From: Streptomyces sp. NBC_01275
GTDB lineage: Bacteria; Actinomycetota; Actinomycetes; Streptomycetales; Streptomycetaceae
DNA: 64,000 nucleotides
Direction: 5' to 3'
NCBI RefSeq assembly: GCF_026340655.1
Contig: NZ_JAPEOZ010000001.1
Span: 10,106,001-10,170,000 of the forward strand
Part shown: piece by piece, positions 48,212 to 58,068 of the stretch
How the letters are laid out: the number at the start of each line of letters is the position of its first letter
Numbering within the stretch: the first letter of the stretch is position 1
Translations under genes and position numbers: made by a program
Notes under the pieces: model-generated
Seen by the model: the letters and a program-made list of their open reading frames with translations, nothing else
Told to the model about the DNA's origin: nothing
Databases searched by the model: none

Positions 48212-49702
48212 ATGCCCAGGACTTCAGCGGCTGGTGACCGAGCGGTGCCCGAGCCCAAGACGGCACTCGGACTCCCGGCCGCGTCCTCGCTCGTGATCGG
48301 CACCGTCATCGGCACCGGAATCTTCGCGCTCCCCTCCGCCCTCGCCCCCTACGGGCCCATCTCACTGGTCGCCTTCGTCGTCGTGACCCTGGGAGCGCTG
48401 GCGCTCGCGCTGACCTTCGGGGCCCTGTCGAAGCGGGTTCCGGCGAGCGGCGGGCCGTACGTCTACGCCCGGGAGGCGTTCGGCGAGTTCGCGGGATTCC
48501 TGAACGCCTGGTCGTACTGGATCACCGCGTGGGCCGGCAACGCGGCGATCGCGGTGGCCTGGGTCGGCTACGTCGAGGTGTTCGTCAACACGGGTCACAA
48601 GACGTGGATATCCATGAGCATCGCCCTCGGCGGGCTCTGGGCGGCCGCCGCGATCAACCTCACCGGCGTCCGTAACATCGGCTCGTTCCAGGTGATCACC
48701 ACCGTGCTGAAGTTCGTGCCCCTCGTCTTCATGGCGACCATCGGGCTGTTCTTCATCGACCCGGACAACTTCGGCGCCTTCAACGCCAGTGGTCAGTCGG
48801 CGCCCGGCGCGATCTCCGCCGCGGCCGCCATCGCCCTGTTCAGCTACCTCGGCCTGGAGGCCGCCTCGGTGGTCGCCGGCCGGGTGCGCGAGCCGGAGCG
48901 CAACGTGCCGCGCGCCACCGTGTACGGCACGCTCCTGTGCGCCGTCCTCTACATCCTGGGCACGCTCGCGGTCTTCGGCACCGTCTCGCACGGGGCGCTG
49001 GGCCACACCGTCGCACCGTTCACCGACTCCGCGAACAACATCTTCGGCGGCGCCTGGGCGGGAGACGTCGTGGCCGTCGCCGCGATCATCTCGGGCATCG
49101 GCGCCCTCAACGGCTGGACCATGCTGTGCGCCGAGATGCCGTACGCCGCCGCCCGCGACGGTCTCTTCCCCGACGCCTTCGCGAAGCTGCGCGGACCGAG
49201 CGGCGTCCCGGCCTTCGGCGTCATCGCCTCCACCGTGCTGGCCTCGCTGATCACCGTGTTCAGCTACACCCGCTTCGAGGACGTCTTCACGAAGATCGTG
49301 CTGCTGAGCGTCCTCACCGCGGTGATCCCGTACCTGTTCTCCGCCGCCGCCCAGCTGTACTGGCTGCTGGTGCGCGGCCGGGAGACCCTGAGCCCGCGGC
49401 GCCTGGCCCGCGACGTCACCGTCGCCGCTCTGGCGCTGGCCTTCTCCTACTGGTCGATCCAGGGCAGCGGCTACCAGACCGTCTACTACGGACTGTTCGT
49501 GCTGCTGCTCGGCGTGCCGGTCTACGTGTGGCTGAAGCGGGGCCAGGGCCGGTACGGCGACGACCCGGTCGCGGTGATCCCCGTTCCGCGCGAGGAGCGC
49601 GCCCCCGAGACGCCGGCGCCGCCCAAGCGGCTCTCCCGTGGACTGGGCACCAACCGCGTCGGCGGTCCACGCAAGCACAACGCCCACCGTCACCAGGACT
49701 GA
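48212..49702 (+). CDS. arcD: APC-family amino acid permease, probable arginine:ornithine antiporter
   Basis: A 496-residue polytopic APC-superfamily transporter with ~12 helices. [20 protein letters not shown] and [12 protein letters not shown] form the family's unwound first helix (GTGIF), [20 protein letters not shown] the second, and [20 protein letters not shown] the sixth. First gene of arcD-arcA-arcB-arcC, which strongly implies electroneutral arginine/ornithine exchange for the arginine deiminase pathway. AAGGAG is 7 nt before the ATG. A longer frame exists upstream, but it is antisense to the CNB and CBS-BON genes. The hydrophilic C-terminal 45 residues (from [11 protein letters not shown]) are Pro/Arg/His-rich. 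Confidence 0.88.
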   Translation: MPRTSAAGDRAVPEPKTALGLPAASSLVIGTVIGTGIFALPSALAPYGPISLVAFVVVTLGALALALTFGALSKRVPASGGPYVYAREAFGEFAGFLNAWSYWITAWAGNAAIAVAWVGYVEVFVNTGHKTWISMSIALGGLWAAAAINLTGVRNIGSFQVITTVLKFVPLVFMATIGLFFIDPDNFGAFNASGQSAPGAISAAAAIALFSYLGLEAASVVAGRVREPERNVPRATVYGTLLCAVLYILGTLAVFGTVSHGALGHTVAPFTDSANNIFGGAWAGDVVAVAAIISGIGALNGWTMLCAEMPYAAARDGLFPDAFAKLRGPSGVPAFGVIASTVLASLITVFSYTRFEDVFTKIVLLSVLTAVIPYLFSAAAQLYWLLVRGRETLSPRRLARDVTVAALALAFSYWSIQGSGYQTVYYGLFVLLLGVPVYVWLKRGQGRYGDDPVAVIPVPREERAPETPAPPKRLSRGLGTNRVGGPRKHNAHRHQD

Positions 49703-49731
49703 CCACTTCACGCAGAGGACGAGACCACGCC

Positions 49732-50946
49732 ATGAACACCTTCCACGTCGACTCCGAGGTCGGCCGCCTGCGCCAGGTCATCCTGCACCGCCCCGGCATC
49801 GAACTCTCCCGCCTCACCCCGCGCAACGTCGACGCCCTCCTCTTCGACGACATCCTGTGGGCCAAGCGCGCCCGCGAGGAACACGACGCCTTCGCCCAGG
49901 TGCTGCGCGACCACGGCGCCCGCGTGCACTACTTCGCCGACCTGCTCGCCCAGACGCTCGACGGCGACGAGGCCCGCGACTGGCTGCTCGACCGGGTGAT
50001 CACCCCGGCCACCGTCGGACCCGCACTGATCGACCCGGTGCGCGCACTCTGCGCCGAGCTGGACGGGGAGACCCTCGCCGGACACCTCATCGGCGGGCTT
50101 CTCAAGAGCGACCTGCCGCTCGCCACCCCGCACAGCCTGGTCTGGAACGCGCTCGACGCCGAGGACTTCGCCCTCGCCCCGCTGCCCAACCACCTCTTCC
50201 CGCGCGACAACTCCTGCTGGGTGTACGACAGGCTGTCGGTCAACCCGATGGCCAAGTCGGCCCGGCGGCGCGAGAGTCTGCACGCCGAGGCCGTCTACCG
50301 CTTCCACCCGATGTTCGCGGGCGTCGCTCCCGCGCCGATCCTCGACGTCTCGTCGGGCACCCTGGAAGGCGGTGACGTCCACGTCCTCGGCAACGGCGCC
50401 GTCATGGTCGGCATGGGGGAGCGCACCACCGCACAGGCCGTGGAGAACCTCGCCGCCCGCCTCTTCGCCGACGGCACGGCCAACCGGCTGGTCGCCGTCC
50501 AACTCCCCGCCGCCCGCGCCTATATGCACCTCGACACCGTGCTGACGATGGTCGACCACGACACCTTCGTCATCTACCCGGGCCTGGCCGACTCCCTGCG
50601 CTCCTGGACGCTCACGCCCAGCGGCGCCCGCGCGTGCGGCTTCGACGTCGCCCCGGACTCCGACCTCGCCACTTCCCTGGCCGAAGCCCTCGACCTCGAC
50701 AAGGTCCGGATGCTCTCCGCCCCGCAGGACATCCGCAACGCCGAACGCGAGCAGTGGGACGACGGCAGCAACTTCCTCGCCGTCGCCCCGGGCGTCGTCG
50801 TCGGCTACGAGCGCAACGTCACCACCAACACCTACCTGCGCAAGCAGGGCATCGAGATCGTCACCGTCGCCGGCGCCGAACTCGGCCGCGGACGCGGCGG
50901 ACCGCGCTGCATGAGCTGTCCCGTCGAACGCGACCCGGCCGCCTGA
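49732..50946 (+). CDS. arcA: Arginine deiminase
   Basis: A 404-residue enzyme hydrolysing L-arginine to citrulline and ammonia. Motifs match ADI in order: [20 protein letters not shown] at the N-terminus, [10 protein letters not shown] (FxRD), [14 protein letters not shown] (EGGD), [13 protein letters not shown] (HLDT), and the catalytic Cys in [14 protein letters not shown]. Length is the usual ~405. The ATG has AGAGGACGAG upstream and starts 29 nt after the permease stop. It is step one of the pathway completed by ArcB and ArcC; ammonia also buffers acid. Confidence 0.96.
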   Translation: MNTFHVDSEVGRLRQVILHRPGIELSRLTPRNVDALLFDDILWAKRAREEHDAFAQVLRDHGARVHYFADLLAQTLDGDEARDWLLDRVITPATVGPALIDPVRALCAELDGETLAGHLIGGLLKSDLPLATPHSLVWNALDAEDFALAPLPNHLFPRDNSCWVYDRLSVNPMAKSARRRESLHAEAVYRFHPMFAGVAPAPILDVSSGTLEGGDVHVLGNGAVMVGMGERTTAQAVENLAARLFADGTANRLVAVQLPAARAYMHLDTVLTMVDHDTFVIYPGLADSLRSWTLTPSGARACGFDVAPDSDLATSLAEALDLDKVRMLSAPQDIRNAEREQWDDGSNFLAVAPGVVVGYERNVTTNTYLRKQGIEIVTVAGAELGRGRGGPRCMSCPVERDPAA

Positions 50947-50965
50947 ACCCCCAAGGGGAACCATC

Positions 50966-51967
50966 ATGACCGTCGACCTGCGAGGCCGCTCCTACCTGAG
51001 CGAACTCGACTTCACCGCCGCCGAGATCCACCACCTCCTCGACCTGGCCGCCACCCTCAAGGCCGCCAAGCGCGCCGGCGCCGAGCAGCCCCGGCTGACC
51101 GGCCGAAACCTCGCGCTGATCTTCGAGAAGACCTCCACCCGCACCCGCTGCGCCTTCGAGGCGGCCGCCGCCGACCAGGGCGCCGCCACCACCTACCTGG
51201 GCCCCGGCGACACCCACATCGGCGCCAAGGAGTCCATCGCCGACACCGCCCGCGTACTGGGCCGCATGTTCGACGCCATCGAGTACCGCGGCTCCGCCCA
51301 GTCCCTGGTCGCCGCACTCGCCGCCCACTCCGGCGTGCCCGTCTACAACGGCCTGACCGACACCGCGCACCCCACCCAGAGCCTGTGCGACGTCCTCACC
51401 ATGCACGAGCACAGCCCCAGGCCCCTGCCCGAGATCGCCTACTGCTACCTCGGCGACGCCCGCAACAACATGGGCAACTCCCTGCTGTCCATGGGAGCCC
51501 TGCTCGGCATGGACGTCCGCATCGCCGCCCCCGCCCCGCTGTGGCCCGACCCCGCGCTGGTCGCCACATGCCGGGAACTGGCCGAACGCAGCGGCGCCCG
51601 GATCACCCTCACCGAGGACGTCGAGACCGCCGTACGCGGCGCAGACTTCCTGCACACCGACGTCTGGGTCTCCATGGGCGAGCCCGCCGACACCTGGCGG
51701 GCGCGGATCGAGCTGCTGCTGCCGTACCAGGTGAACGACAAGACGCTGGCCGCGACCGGCAACCCGGACGTGAGGTTCATGCACTGTCTGCCGGCCCTGC
51801 ACGACCGCGGCACCCGCCTCGGGAACGACCTCTTCGACGCCTACGGCCTGGACGGACTCGAAGTCACCGACGACGTCTTCTCCTCACCGGCGTCGATCGT
51901 CTTCGACCAGGCCGAGAACCGGCTGCACACCATCAAGGCCGTGCTCGTCGCCACCCTGGAGGACTGA
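50966..51967 (+). CDS. arcB: Ornithine carbamoyltransferase (catabolic)
   Basis: A 333-residue enzyme interconverting citrulline plus phosphate with ornithine plus carbamoyl phosphate. [13 protein letters not shown] holds the carbamoyl-phosphate motif [20 protein letters not shown] the HPTQ motif, and [12 protein letters not shown] the substrate Cys motif (HCLPA). Length is that of the catabolic type. It begins 19 nt after arcA with AAGGGGAACC upstream. In this operon the reaction runs in the phosphorolytic direction, feeding carbamate kinase. Confidence 0.95.
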   Translation: MTVDLRGRSYLSELDFTAAEIHHLLDLAATLKAAKRAGAEQPRLTGRNLALIFEKTSTRTRCAFEAAAADQGAATTYLGPGDTHIGAKESIADTARVLGRMFDAIEYRGSAQSLVAALAAHSGVPVYNGLTDTAHPTQSLCDVLTMHEHSPRPLPEIAYCYLGDARNNMGNSLLSMGALLGMDVRIAAPAPLWPDPALVATCRELAERSGARITLTEDVETAVRGADFLHTDVWVSMGEPADTWRARIELLLPYQVNDKTLAATGNPDVRFMHCLPALHDRGTRLGNDLFDAYGLDGLEVTDDVFSSPASIVFDQAENRLHTIKAVLVATLED

Positions 51968-51971
51968 AGCC

Positions 51972-52895
51972 ATGCGCATCGTCGTCGCCCTCGGCGGCAA
52001 CGCCCTGCTGCGCCGCGGCGAACGCCCCGACGCCGCCGTCCAGCAGGCCAACATCGACCGGGTCGCCACCGCTCTGGCCGCACTGGCCCACGAGCACGAG
52101 ATCGTCCTCACCCACGGCAACGGCCCCCAGATCGGCCTGCTCGCCCTGGAGAGCGCCGCCGACCCCGCGCTCAGCGCCCCCTACCCCCTTCATCTGCTCG
52201 GCGCCCAGACCCAGGGCATGATCGGCTCCCTGCTGGCCTGCACCCTGCACGACGCCCTGCCGGGCCGCCGCATCGCCACCCTCGTCACCCACACCGTCGT
52301 ACGGGCCGACGACCCGGCGTTCGCCCGGCCCGCCAAGTTCGTCGGCCAGGTCTACCCCCGGGAGGTGGCCGGCGCCCTCGCCCGCAAGCGCGGCTGGCAC
52401 ATCGCGCAGGACACCACCGGCTGGCGCCGAGTCGTCCCCTCTCCGGCGCCGGAACGGATCCTGGAGACCGACACCGTCCACGAGCTGCTGAACAGCGGCA
52501 CCCTGGTGATCTGTGGGGGCGGCGGAGGCGTCCCCGTCACGGCGGACGACGACAGCGGCGCGCTGACCGGAGTGGAGGCCGTCATCGACAAGGACCTGAC
52601 GGCCGCCCTGCTCGCCGAGGACCTGAAGGCCGACTTCCTGCTGATCCTCACCGACGTCCCGTGCGTGTACCAGGACTACGGGAGTCCCGCCCAGCGGCCC
52701 GTCCTCGACGCCACCCCCGCCGAGCTGCGCCGCAGGGGTTTCCCCGAGGGCTCCATGGGGCCCAAGGCCGAGGCCGCCGCCCGGTTCGTCGAACGGACCG
52801 GAGGGCTCGCCGCGATCGGAGCCCTGGACGCGGCCTACGAGATCGTGCACGGCCGGTCGGGCACCCTGGTCCGCCCGGACCTCACGGCCGGCTGA
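51972..52895 (+). CDS. arcC: Carbamate kinase
   Basis: A 307-residue amino-acid kinase-fold enzyme that transfers phosphate from carbamoyl phosphate to ADP, the ATP-yielding step of arginine fermentation. [47 protein letters not shown] and the lysine-containing [20 protein letters not shown] are the diagnostic motifs, with [19 protein letters not shown] near the C-terminus. It starts 4 nt after the arcB stop and ends the operon; a strong hairpin at 52941-52976 follows. Confidence 0.95.
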   Translation: MRIVVALGGNALLRRGERPDAAVQQANIDRVATALAALAHEHEIVLTHGNGPQIGLLALESAADPALSAPYPLHLLGAQTQGMIGSLLACTLHDALPGRRIATLVTHTVVRADDPAFARPAKFVGQVYPREVAGALARKRGWHIAQDTTGWRRVVPSPAPERILETDTVHELLNSGTLVICGGGGGVPVTADDDSGALTGVEAVIDKDLTAALLAEDLKADFLLILTDVPCVYQDYGSPAQRPVLDATPAELRRRGFPEGSMGPKAEAAARFVERTGGLAAIGALDAAYEIVHGRSGTLVRPDLTAG

Positions 52896-52896
52896 C

Positions 52897-52936
52897 AGCG
52901 GGGAGCGGGGAGCGGGGAGCGGGGAGCGGGGAGCGG
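52897..52936 (+). repeat. AGCGGGG tandem repeat
   Basis: Five exact AGCGGGG heptamers plus AGCGG, starting two bases after the arcC stop. G-runs at 7-nt intervals on the coding strand could form a G-quadruplex in DNA or mRNA just before the terminator hairpin. Confidence 0.85.
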
Positions 52937-52940
52937 CCGG

Positions 52941-52976
52941 GGGCCGTCCGGCCCCCGCCCCGGGGCCGGACGGCCC
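52941..52976 (+). terminator. Terminator of arc operon containing two DosR-like boxes
   Basis: GGGCCGTCCGGCCCC (52941-52955) and its exact complement (52962-52976) form a perfect 15-bp stem with loop CGCCCC. Each arm is itself a GGGCC-N4-GGCCC palindrome matching the DosR-box skeleton, lying 101-123 nt before pflB. It may therefore serve both as arc terminator and pfl operator; the second role is inference and GC bias could produce it by chance. Confidence 0.6.
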
Positions 52977-53077
52977 GCCGGCGGGCGCTGCCCGGCACTC
53001 CCCGTGCCGATCACGAACGACAAGCATCGAAGGGCAGGGCAGGAACCGAGGCACACGGACCGAGAAGAGGAACGGCG

Positions 53078-55336
53078 ATGACCGCAACCGTGACAGTCGG
53101 CGACCGGGTCACCCCGGCCTGGCGAGGCTTCGCCGGGGCCCGCTGGCGTGAGCTGATCGACGTACGCGACTTCATCCAGGCCAACTACACCCCGTACGAG
53201 GGTGACGCGTCCTTCCTGACCGGCGCCACGGACCGCACCCGGGCCGTCTGGGAGAAGGTCAGCTCGCTGTTCCCGCAGGAGCGGGCGCGCGGCATCCTCG
53301 ACGTGGACGCCGCGACCCCGTCGACGATCACCTCGCACGCCCCCGGCTGGATCGACCGCGACCGCGAACTGATCGTCGGTCTCCAGACGGACGCCCCGCT
53401 GAAGCGGGCGATCATGCCAGGCGGCGGGCTGCGCATGGTGGAGAACGGCCTGAAGGCGTACGGCTACGAACCCGACCCGTTCGTCAGCGAGGTCTTCGGG
53501 ACCTACCGCAAGACCCACAACGACGGCGTCTTCGACGCGTACACGCCCACGATGCGGACCGCCCGCAAGGTAGGCGTCATCACCGGGCTGCCCGACGCCT
53601 ACGGCCGTGGCCGGATCATCGGCGACTACCGGCGCGTCGCCCTCTACGGCACCGACCGCCTGATCGAGGCCAAGCGCGCGGAGAAGGCCCTGCTGGACGC
53701 CCGGCCGTCCACCGAGCACGTCATCCGCGACCGGGAGGAGCTCGCCGAGCAGATCAAGGCACTGGGCGAGCTGACCCGCATGGCGGCGACCTACGGCTGC
53801 GACGTCTCGCGCCCCGCGGTCACCGCGCGCGAGGCCGTGCAGTGGCTCTACCTGGGCTACCTCGCCGCGGTGAAGGAGCAGAACGGCGCCGCGATGTCCC
53901 TGGGCCGCACTTCGACCTTCCTCGACGTCTACCTCCAGCGGGACCTGGACGAGGGGATCGTCGACGAGTCCGGCGCCCAGGAACTGATCGACGACTTCGT
54001 GATCAAGCTGCGCATCGTCCGGTTCCTGCGCACCCCCGAGTACGACGCCCTGTTCTCCGGCGACCCCACCTGGGTCACCGAGTCCATCGGCGGCATCGGC
54101 GACGACGGCCGCCCGCTGGTCAGCCGCACCTCCTTCCGCTTCCTGCAGACCCTCTACAACCTCGGCCCCGCCCCCGAGCCCAACCTCACCGTGCTCTGGT
54201 CGCCCCGGCTGCCCGCCGGCTTCAAGGAGTTCTGCGCCCAGGTGTCCATCGACACCAGCGCCGTCCAGTACGAGTCCGACGAACTGATCCGCCCCTGCAA
54301 CGGCGACGACGCCGCGATCGCCTGCTGCGTCTCCGCCATGGCGGTGGGCAGGCAGATGCAGTTCTTCGGGGCCCGGGTGAACCTGGCGAAGGCGCTGCTG
54401 TACGCGGTCAACGGCGGCCGGGACGAGATGACCGGCGACCAGGTCACTCCCGCGATGCCCCCGCTGACGGGCGAGTACCTGGACTACGAGGAGCTGGCGG
54501 CGGCCTACGACCGCGTCCTGGACTGGCTGGCGGAGACGTACGTCAACACGCTCAACGTCATCCACTACATGCACGACAAGTACGCCTACGAACGCATCGA
54601 GATGGCCCTGCACGACCACCCCGTCCACCGCTTCATGGCCTGCGGCATCGCAGGACTGTCGGTCGCCGCCGACAGCCTGTCCGCCGTCAAGCACGCCCGG
54701 GTGAAGGTGTTCCGGGACGCGACCGGGCTGGCCGTCGACTTCCGGACCGAGGGCGAGTTCCCGGCGTACGGGAACAACGACGACCGCGCGGACGCCCTCG
54801 CCGTCGGCCTGGTGGAGACCTTCATGGCCAAGGTCCGCCGGCACCCCGCCTACCGGGACGCCGAACACACCCAGTCGGTGCTGACCATCACCTCGAACGT
54901 CGTCTACGGCAAGCACACCGGCAACACCCCCGACGGCCGCCGCGCCGGACAGCCCTTCGCCCCCGGCGCCAACCCGATGAACGGCCGTGACCGGCACGGC
55001 GTGGCCGCCTCCGCGCTGTCGGTCGCCAAGCTGCCCTACCAGCAGGCCCGCGACGGCATCTCGCTGACCACCACCATCACCCCGGAGGGGCTCGGGCACG
55101 CCCCCCGGGAACGCGCGGGGCACCTGGTCGGCATCCTCGACGCCTACATGGCGGCCGGCGGCTTCCACATGAACGTCAACGTGCTCGACCGCGCCACCCT
55201 CGAGGATGCGATGGAGCACCCGGAGAAGTACCCCGACCTGACCATCCGGGTGTCGGGATACGCCGTCAACTTCGTCCGCCTGACCCGCGAGCAGCAGCTC
55301 GACGTGATCAGCCGCACCTTCCACGGAACGCTGTGA
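53078..55336 (+). CDS. pflB: Pyruvate formate-lyase (glycyl radical enzyme)
   Basis: A 752-residue enzyme, close to the 759 of E. coli PflB. The active-site Cys pair is in [19 protein letters not shown] (Cys416, Cys417) and the glycyl radical site in [12 protein letters not shown] (Gly727), followed by the typical end [12 protein letters not shown]. Both key regions match true PFL rather than diol dehydratases or other glycyl radical enzymes. It converts pyruvate and CoA to acetyl-CoA and formate and is destroyed by oxygen once activated. Start ATG with AAGAGG upstream; the frame upstream is antisense noise. The activase gene overlaps its stop. Presence in a Streptomyces-like genome is notable. 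Confidence 0.95.
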   Translation: MTATVTVGDRVTPAWRGFAGARWRELIDVRDFIQANYTPYEGDASFLTGATDRTRAVWEKVSSLFPQERARGILDVDAATPSTITSHAPGWIDRDRELIVGLQTDAPLKRAIMPGGGLRMVENGLKAYGYEPDPFVSEVFGTYRKTHNDGVFDAYTPTMRTARKVGVITGLPDAYGRGRIIGDYRRVALYGTDRLIEAKRAEKALLDARPSTEHVIRDREELAEQIKALGELTRMAATYGCDVSRPAVTAREAVQWLYLGYLAAVKEQNGAAMSLGRTSTFLDVYLQRDLDEGIVDESGAQELIDDFVIKLRIVRFLRTPEYDALFSGDPTWVTESIGGIGDDGRPLVSRTSFRFLQTLYNLGPAPEPNLTVLWSPRLPAGFKEFCAQVSIDTSAVQYESDELIRPCNGDDAAIACCVSAMAVGRQMQFFGARVNLAKALLYAVNGGRDEMTGDQVTPAMPPLTGEYLDYEELAAAYDRVLDWLAETYVNTLNVIHYMHDKYAYERIEMALHDHPVHRFMACGIAGLSVAADSLSAVKHARVKVFRDATGLAVDFRTEGEFPAYGNNDDRADALAVGLVETFMAKVRRHPAYRDAEHTQSVLTITSNVVYGKHTGNTPDGRRAGQPFAPGANPMNGRDRHGVAASALSVAKLPYQQARDGISLTTTITPEGLGHAPRERAGHLVGILDAYMAAGGFHMNVNVLDRATLEDAMEHPEKYPDLTIRVSGYAVNFVRLTREQQLDVISRTFHGTL

Positions 55337-56076
55337 AGGCCATGACAGCGTCGACCGGGCGGATCCACTCCTGGGACCTGTCCACCGGCGTGGACGGTCC
55401 CGGGACCCGGTTCGTCCTCTTCCTCAGCGGCTGCCCCCTGCGTTGTCTGTACTGCGCCAACCCCGACACCTGGCACATGCGCGACGGCCGGGAGGCGACG
55501 GTGGACGAGGTGATGGCGGAGATCGAGAAGTACCGCGCCTTCGTCACCACCGCCGGCGGCGGGGTGACGGTCACCGGGGGAGAGCCCCTGCTCCAGTCGG
55601 CCTTCACCGGTGAGGTGCTGCGCCGCTGCAAGGAGGCCGGACTGCACACGGCCCTGGACACGTCCGGCTTCCTCGGCGCGCGGGCCACGGACGAACTCCT
55701 CGCCGACACCGACCTGGTCCTGCTGGACGTCAAGTCCTTCGACATCGACGTCTACCGGAAGCTGACCGGCGGGCGGCTCGCCCCCACGCTCAGCTTCGCG
55801 ACCCGCCTCGACCGCCTCGGCGTCCCGACGTGGATCCGCTACGTGCTGGTCCCCGGCTGGACCGACGACCCGCGGGGCGTGGACGCCCTGGCCGGCTTCG
55901 TCGCGGGTCTCGGCACGGTCGAGCGGGTCGACGTGCTGCCCTTCCACAAGCTCGGCGCCTCGAAGTACGAGGCCCTGGGCATCCCCTTCCCGCTGCGCGA
56001 CACCCCCGTTCCCGGCCCGGCCCTGATCGACAGCGTCCGTGAACGCTTCAGGGAGCAGGGCGTGCCCGCCTACTGA
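55333..56076 (+). CDS. pflA: Pyruvate formate-lyase-activating enzyme (radical SAM)
   Basis: A 247-residue radical SAM enzyme that abstracts hydrogen from Gly727 of Pfl[13 protein letters not shown] holds the CX3CX2C cluster ligands (Cys34, Cys38, Cys41), [20 protein letters not shown] the N-terminal signature, [13 protein letters not shown] the GGE motif, and [19 protein letters not shown] the conserved DVK. I start it at the GTG overlapping the pflB stop (GTGA); an ATG at 55342 preceded by GAAGG is a good alternative. Length is standard for PflA. Transcribed with pflB. Confidence 0.94.
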   Translation: MKAMTASTGRIHSWDLSTGVDGPGTRFVLFLSGCPLRCLYCANPDTWHMRDGREATVDEVMAEIEKYRAFVTTAGGGVTVTGGEPLLQSAFTGEVLRRCKEAGLHTALDTSGFLGARATDELLADTDLVLLDVKSFDIDVYRKLTGGRLAPTLSFATRLDRLGVPTWIRYVLVPGWTDDPRGVDALAGFVAGLGTVERVDVLPFHKLGASKYEALGIPFPLRDTPVPGPALIDSVRERFREQGVPAY

Positions 56077-56165
56077 CGGGCGGCCCCCGCGGTACGCGGC
56101 CACGGTCACACCGGCGACGTCCGGGTGCCGCCGTGCCGCACCGAGTCCAACAGCCCCTGGAGACA

Positions 56166-56179
56166 GGGCCGTTCAGCCC
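56166..56179. promoter_or_regulatory. Imperfect DosR-like box upstream of DoxX gene
   Basis: GGGCC-GTTC-AGCCC, one base off the GGGNC-N4-GNCCC skeleton, 98 nt before the ATG of the DoxX-family gene and 90 nt after pflA. Confidence 0.35.
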
Positions 56180-56277
56180 CATGGTCGTAGACCTTCGGCA
56201 TCCGTCGCCGCCCGGCGCACGGGGCGAGAGTAAGCGACGTCAGGCAACGTCCCGACCCCTCGAAGGGAACCACGACC

Positions 56278-56907
56278 ATGGCCGTGCACGAGCACCCTCG
56301 CCGGAGCTCCGGCTTCCACCTGCCGTCGCTGCGCAGGCGCCGGACCGCCTCCGCCCCCGAGTCCGCCGTGTCGGCACACGCCGGCACGAGCACCCCGCGG
56401 GCCTACGCCTTCGCCTCCCTGCGTCTGCTCACCGGGTTCGTGTTCCTGTGGGCCTTCCTCGACAAGACCTTCGGCTTGGGCTACGCCACCCCGTCCGGCA
56501 AGGGCTGGATCGACGGCGGCTCGCCGACGAAGGGCTTCCTCGGCTCCGTCGCCGCCGGACCCATGGAGTCCACCTTCCACTCCTGGGCCGGTGACCTGTG
56601 GGCCGACCGGCTGTTCATGCTCGGTCTGCTCGGAATCGGCCTCGCCCTGGTCGCGGGGGTCGCGCTGCGGCTCGCCGCCGTCGCCGGGACCATGATGATG
56701 GCGCTGATGTGGATCGCCGAGTGGCCGCCGGCCAAGCACCTCTCGGACGGCTCGGCGAGCATGTCGCCGAACCCGTTCGTCGACTACCACCTGATCTACG
56801 CCGTCGCCCTGATCGTCCTGGCCGCTGCCGCCGCCGGCGACACCCTGGGCGCGGGGCGGCTCTGGGCCAGGCTGCCGTTCGTCCGCGACCACGACTGGCT
56901 GCGCTGA
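56278..56907 (+). CDS. DoxX-family membrane protein
   Basis: A 209-residue protein with four membrane helices after a ~45-residue hydrophilic N-terminus. AYAFASLRLLTGFVFLWAFL, DRLFMLGLLGIGLALVAGVA, LRLAAVAGTMMMALMWIAEW and DYHLIYAVALIVLAAAAAGD correspond to the DoxX fold; related proteins are thiosulphate:quinone oxidoreductase subunits or unknown redox membrane proteins. Start ATG with CGAAGGGAACCAC upstream. It lies between pflA and the universal stress protein gene, and similar DoxX genes accompany OsdR-type regulons. Exact redox role unknown. Confidence 0.84.
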   Translation: MAVHEHPRRSSGFHLPSLRRRRTASAPESAVSAHAGTSTPRAYAFASLRLLTGFVFLWAFLDKTFGLGYATPSGKGWIDGGSPTKGFLGSVAAGPMESTFHSWAGDLWADRLFMLGLLGIGLALVAGVALRLAAVAGTMMMALMWIAEWPPAKHLSDGSASMSPNPFVDYHLIYAVALIVLAAAAAGDTLGAGRLWARLPFVRDHDWLR

Positions 56908-56980
56908 GCACCGCCGCCGCGGTGGGCCGGTCACCCGGCCCGCCGCGCCGAGCCGGGCAGGGGTCGGTCGGGCCCAAGTC

Positions 56981-56994
56981 GGGACCAGTGGCCC
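56981..56994. promoter_or_regulatory. DosR/OsdR-like box upstream of USP gene
   Basis: GGGAC-CAGT-GGCCC, a full match to the GGGNC-N4-GNCCC skeleton with the canonical GGGAC half, 79 nt upstream of the ATG at 57074. This spacing equals that at 46576 and 63578 within 4 nt. Confidence 0.55.
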
Positions 56995-57073
56995 CTGCCC
57001 GAGGAACCCCGAGAAGACGACTCTGGAATCGGATCCCCTGCCCCGGGATCCCTCGCCCCAGGAGGTGGAGACC

Positions 57074-57979
57074 ATGCTCCGCACCATCACCGTAGGCCTC
57101 GACGGCTCGTCCGAGAGCCGGGCCGCCGCGGAATGGGCGGCTCGCGAAGCGAAGCTGCGCGACCTGCCGCTGAAGATCGTCCACGTCTGGGAGCCGGTCC
57201 CGGAGCCGATGGCTCAGGCGCCTCTCCTGGGAGGCGAGACCCAGCAGCACTGGACCGAGCGGATTCCCCGGGAAGCGGCGGAGGGCATCGGCCTGCGCCA
57301 CCCGGACGTCGAGGTGATCAGCGAGCAGCTCTCCGGACACCCCGGCGACGTCCTCGCCGAGGCGGCGAAGAGCGCCGAGCTGCTCGTCCTGGGCTCCCGC
57401 GGCCTCGGCGGAATCAGCGGGTTCATGGTCGGCTCCGTGAGCCTGTCCGCCGTCGCGCACGCGGACCGCCCCGTCGTACTGGTCCGTGCGCTGGAAGCGG
57501 CGGCCGACGAGCACGAGTTGGACCCGGCGGGGGTTCCCTCCGCCGCGACGCCCTTCCGGCCCGTGATCCTCGGACTCGACGTCGAGCACCCGGACGAGAC
57601 GCTGATCGAGTTCGCCTTCGACGCCGCCGAGCGCCGCGCGACGTCCCTGAGGGTCGTCCACGGCTGGAACCCGCCGCCCTATTACGCCTACGGCATGCCC
57701 GTCAACCCCGCCCTGCACCAGGCACTGGCCCTCGGCGACGCCCAGGCGCTGACCGAGGCGCTGCGACCCTGGCGGCAGAAGTACCCGGACGTCGAGGTCG
57801 TCGAGGAGTCCCGCTACGGAAGCGCGGCCGTCGAGGTCGTGGACGCCTCCCGCGAGGCCTCCCTCGTCGTCGTGGGCCGGCGCATCCGCCGCAGCTCGTT
57901 CGGCGCCCACATCGGCCATGTCACGCACGCCGTCCTGCACCACTCCACCGCCCCCGTCGCCGTCGTCCCCCACGGCTGA
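57074..57979 (+). CDS. Tandem universal stress protein (two USP domains)
   Basis: A 301-residue protein with two USP domains. Domain 1: TITVGLDGSSESRAAAEWAA and LVLGSRGLGGISGFMVGSVS (ATP-binding G-2x-G-9x-G-S). Domain 2: PVILGLDVEHPDETLIEFAF and VVVGRRIRRSSFGAHIGHVT with LHHSTAPVAVVP. Two-domain USPs are hallmarks of hypoxia/dormancy regulons and bind ATP. AGGAGGTGGAG lies just upstream; an in-frame GTG at 57065 is less likely. A DosR-like box stands 79 nt upstream. Confidence 0.93.
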   Translation: MLRTITVGLDGSSESRAAAEWAAREAKLRDLPLKIVHVWEPVPEPMAQAPLLGGETQQHWTERIPREAAEGIGLRHPDVEVISEQLSGHPGDVLAEAAKSAELLVLGSRGLGGISGFMVGSVSLSAVAHADRPVVLVRALEAAADEHELDPAGVPSAATPFRPVILGLDVEHPDETLIEFAFDAAERRATSLRVVHGWNPPPYYAYGMPVNPALHQALALGDAQALTEALRPWRQKYPDVEVVEESRYGSAAVEVVDASREASLVVVGRRIRRSSFGAHIGHVTHAVLHHSTAPVAVVPHG

Positions 57980-58002
57980 CCCACCCGCCGTCACCCCGCC
58001 CC

Positions 58003-58049
58003 ATCACCCCCCCCATCACACCCCATCACCTTCGATCACCCCCGATCAC
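58003..58049 (+). repeat. Five phased ATCAC repeats upstream of adh
   Basis: ATCAC occurs at 58003, 58015, 58025, 58035 and 58045, that is at about one helical turn, within a C-rich tract between the USP stop and the adh Shine-Dalgarno (GAGGAGAAGAG). It could be a protein-binding array or simple decamer slippage. Confidence 0.6.
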
Positions 58050-58068
58050 TCCCGAGGAGAAGAGACCC

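Noticed and set aside
52835..55324. An 829-codon minus-strand open frame
   Set aside because: Antisense to pflB, which has complete catalytic motifs on the plus strand.
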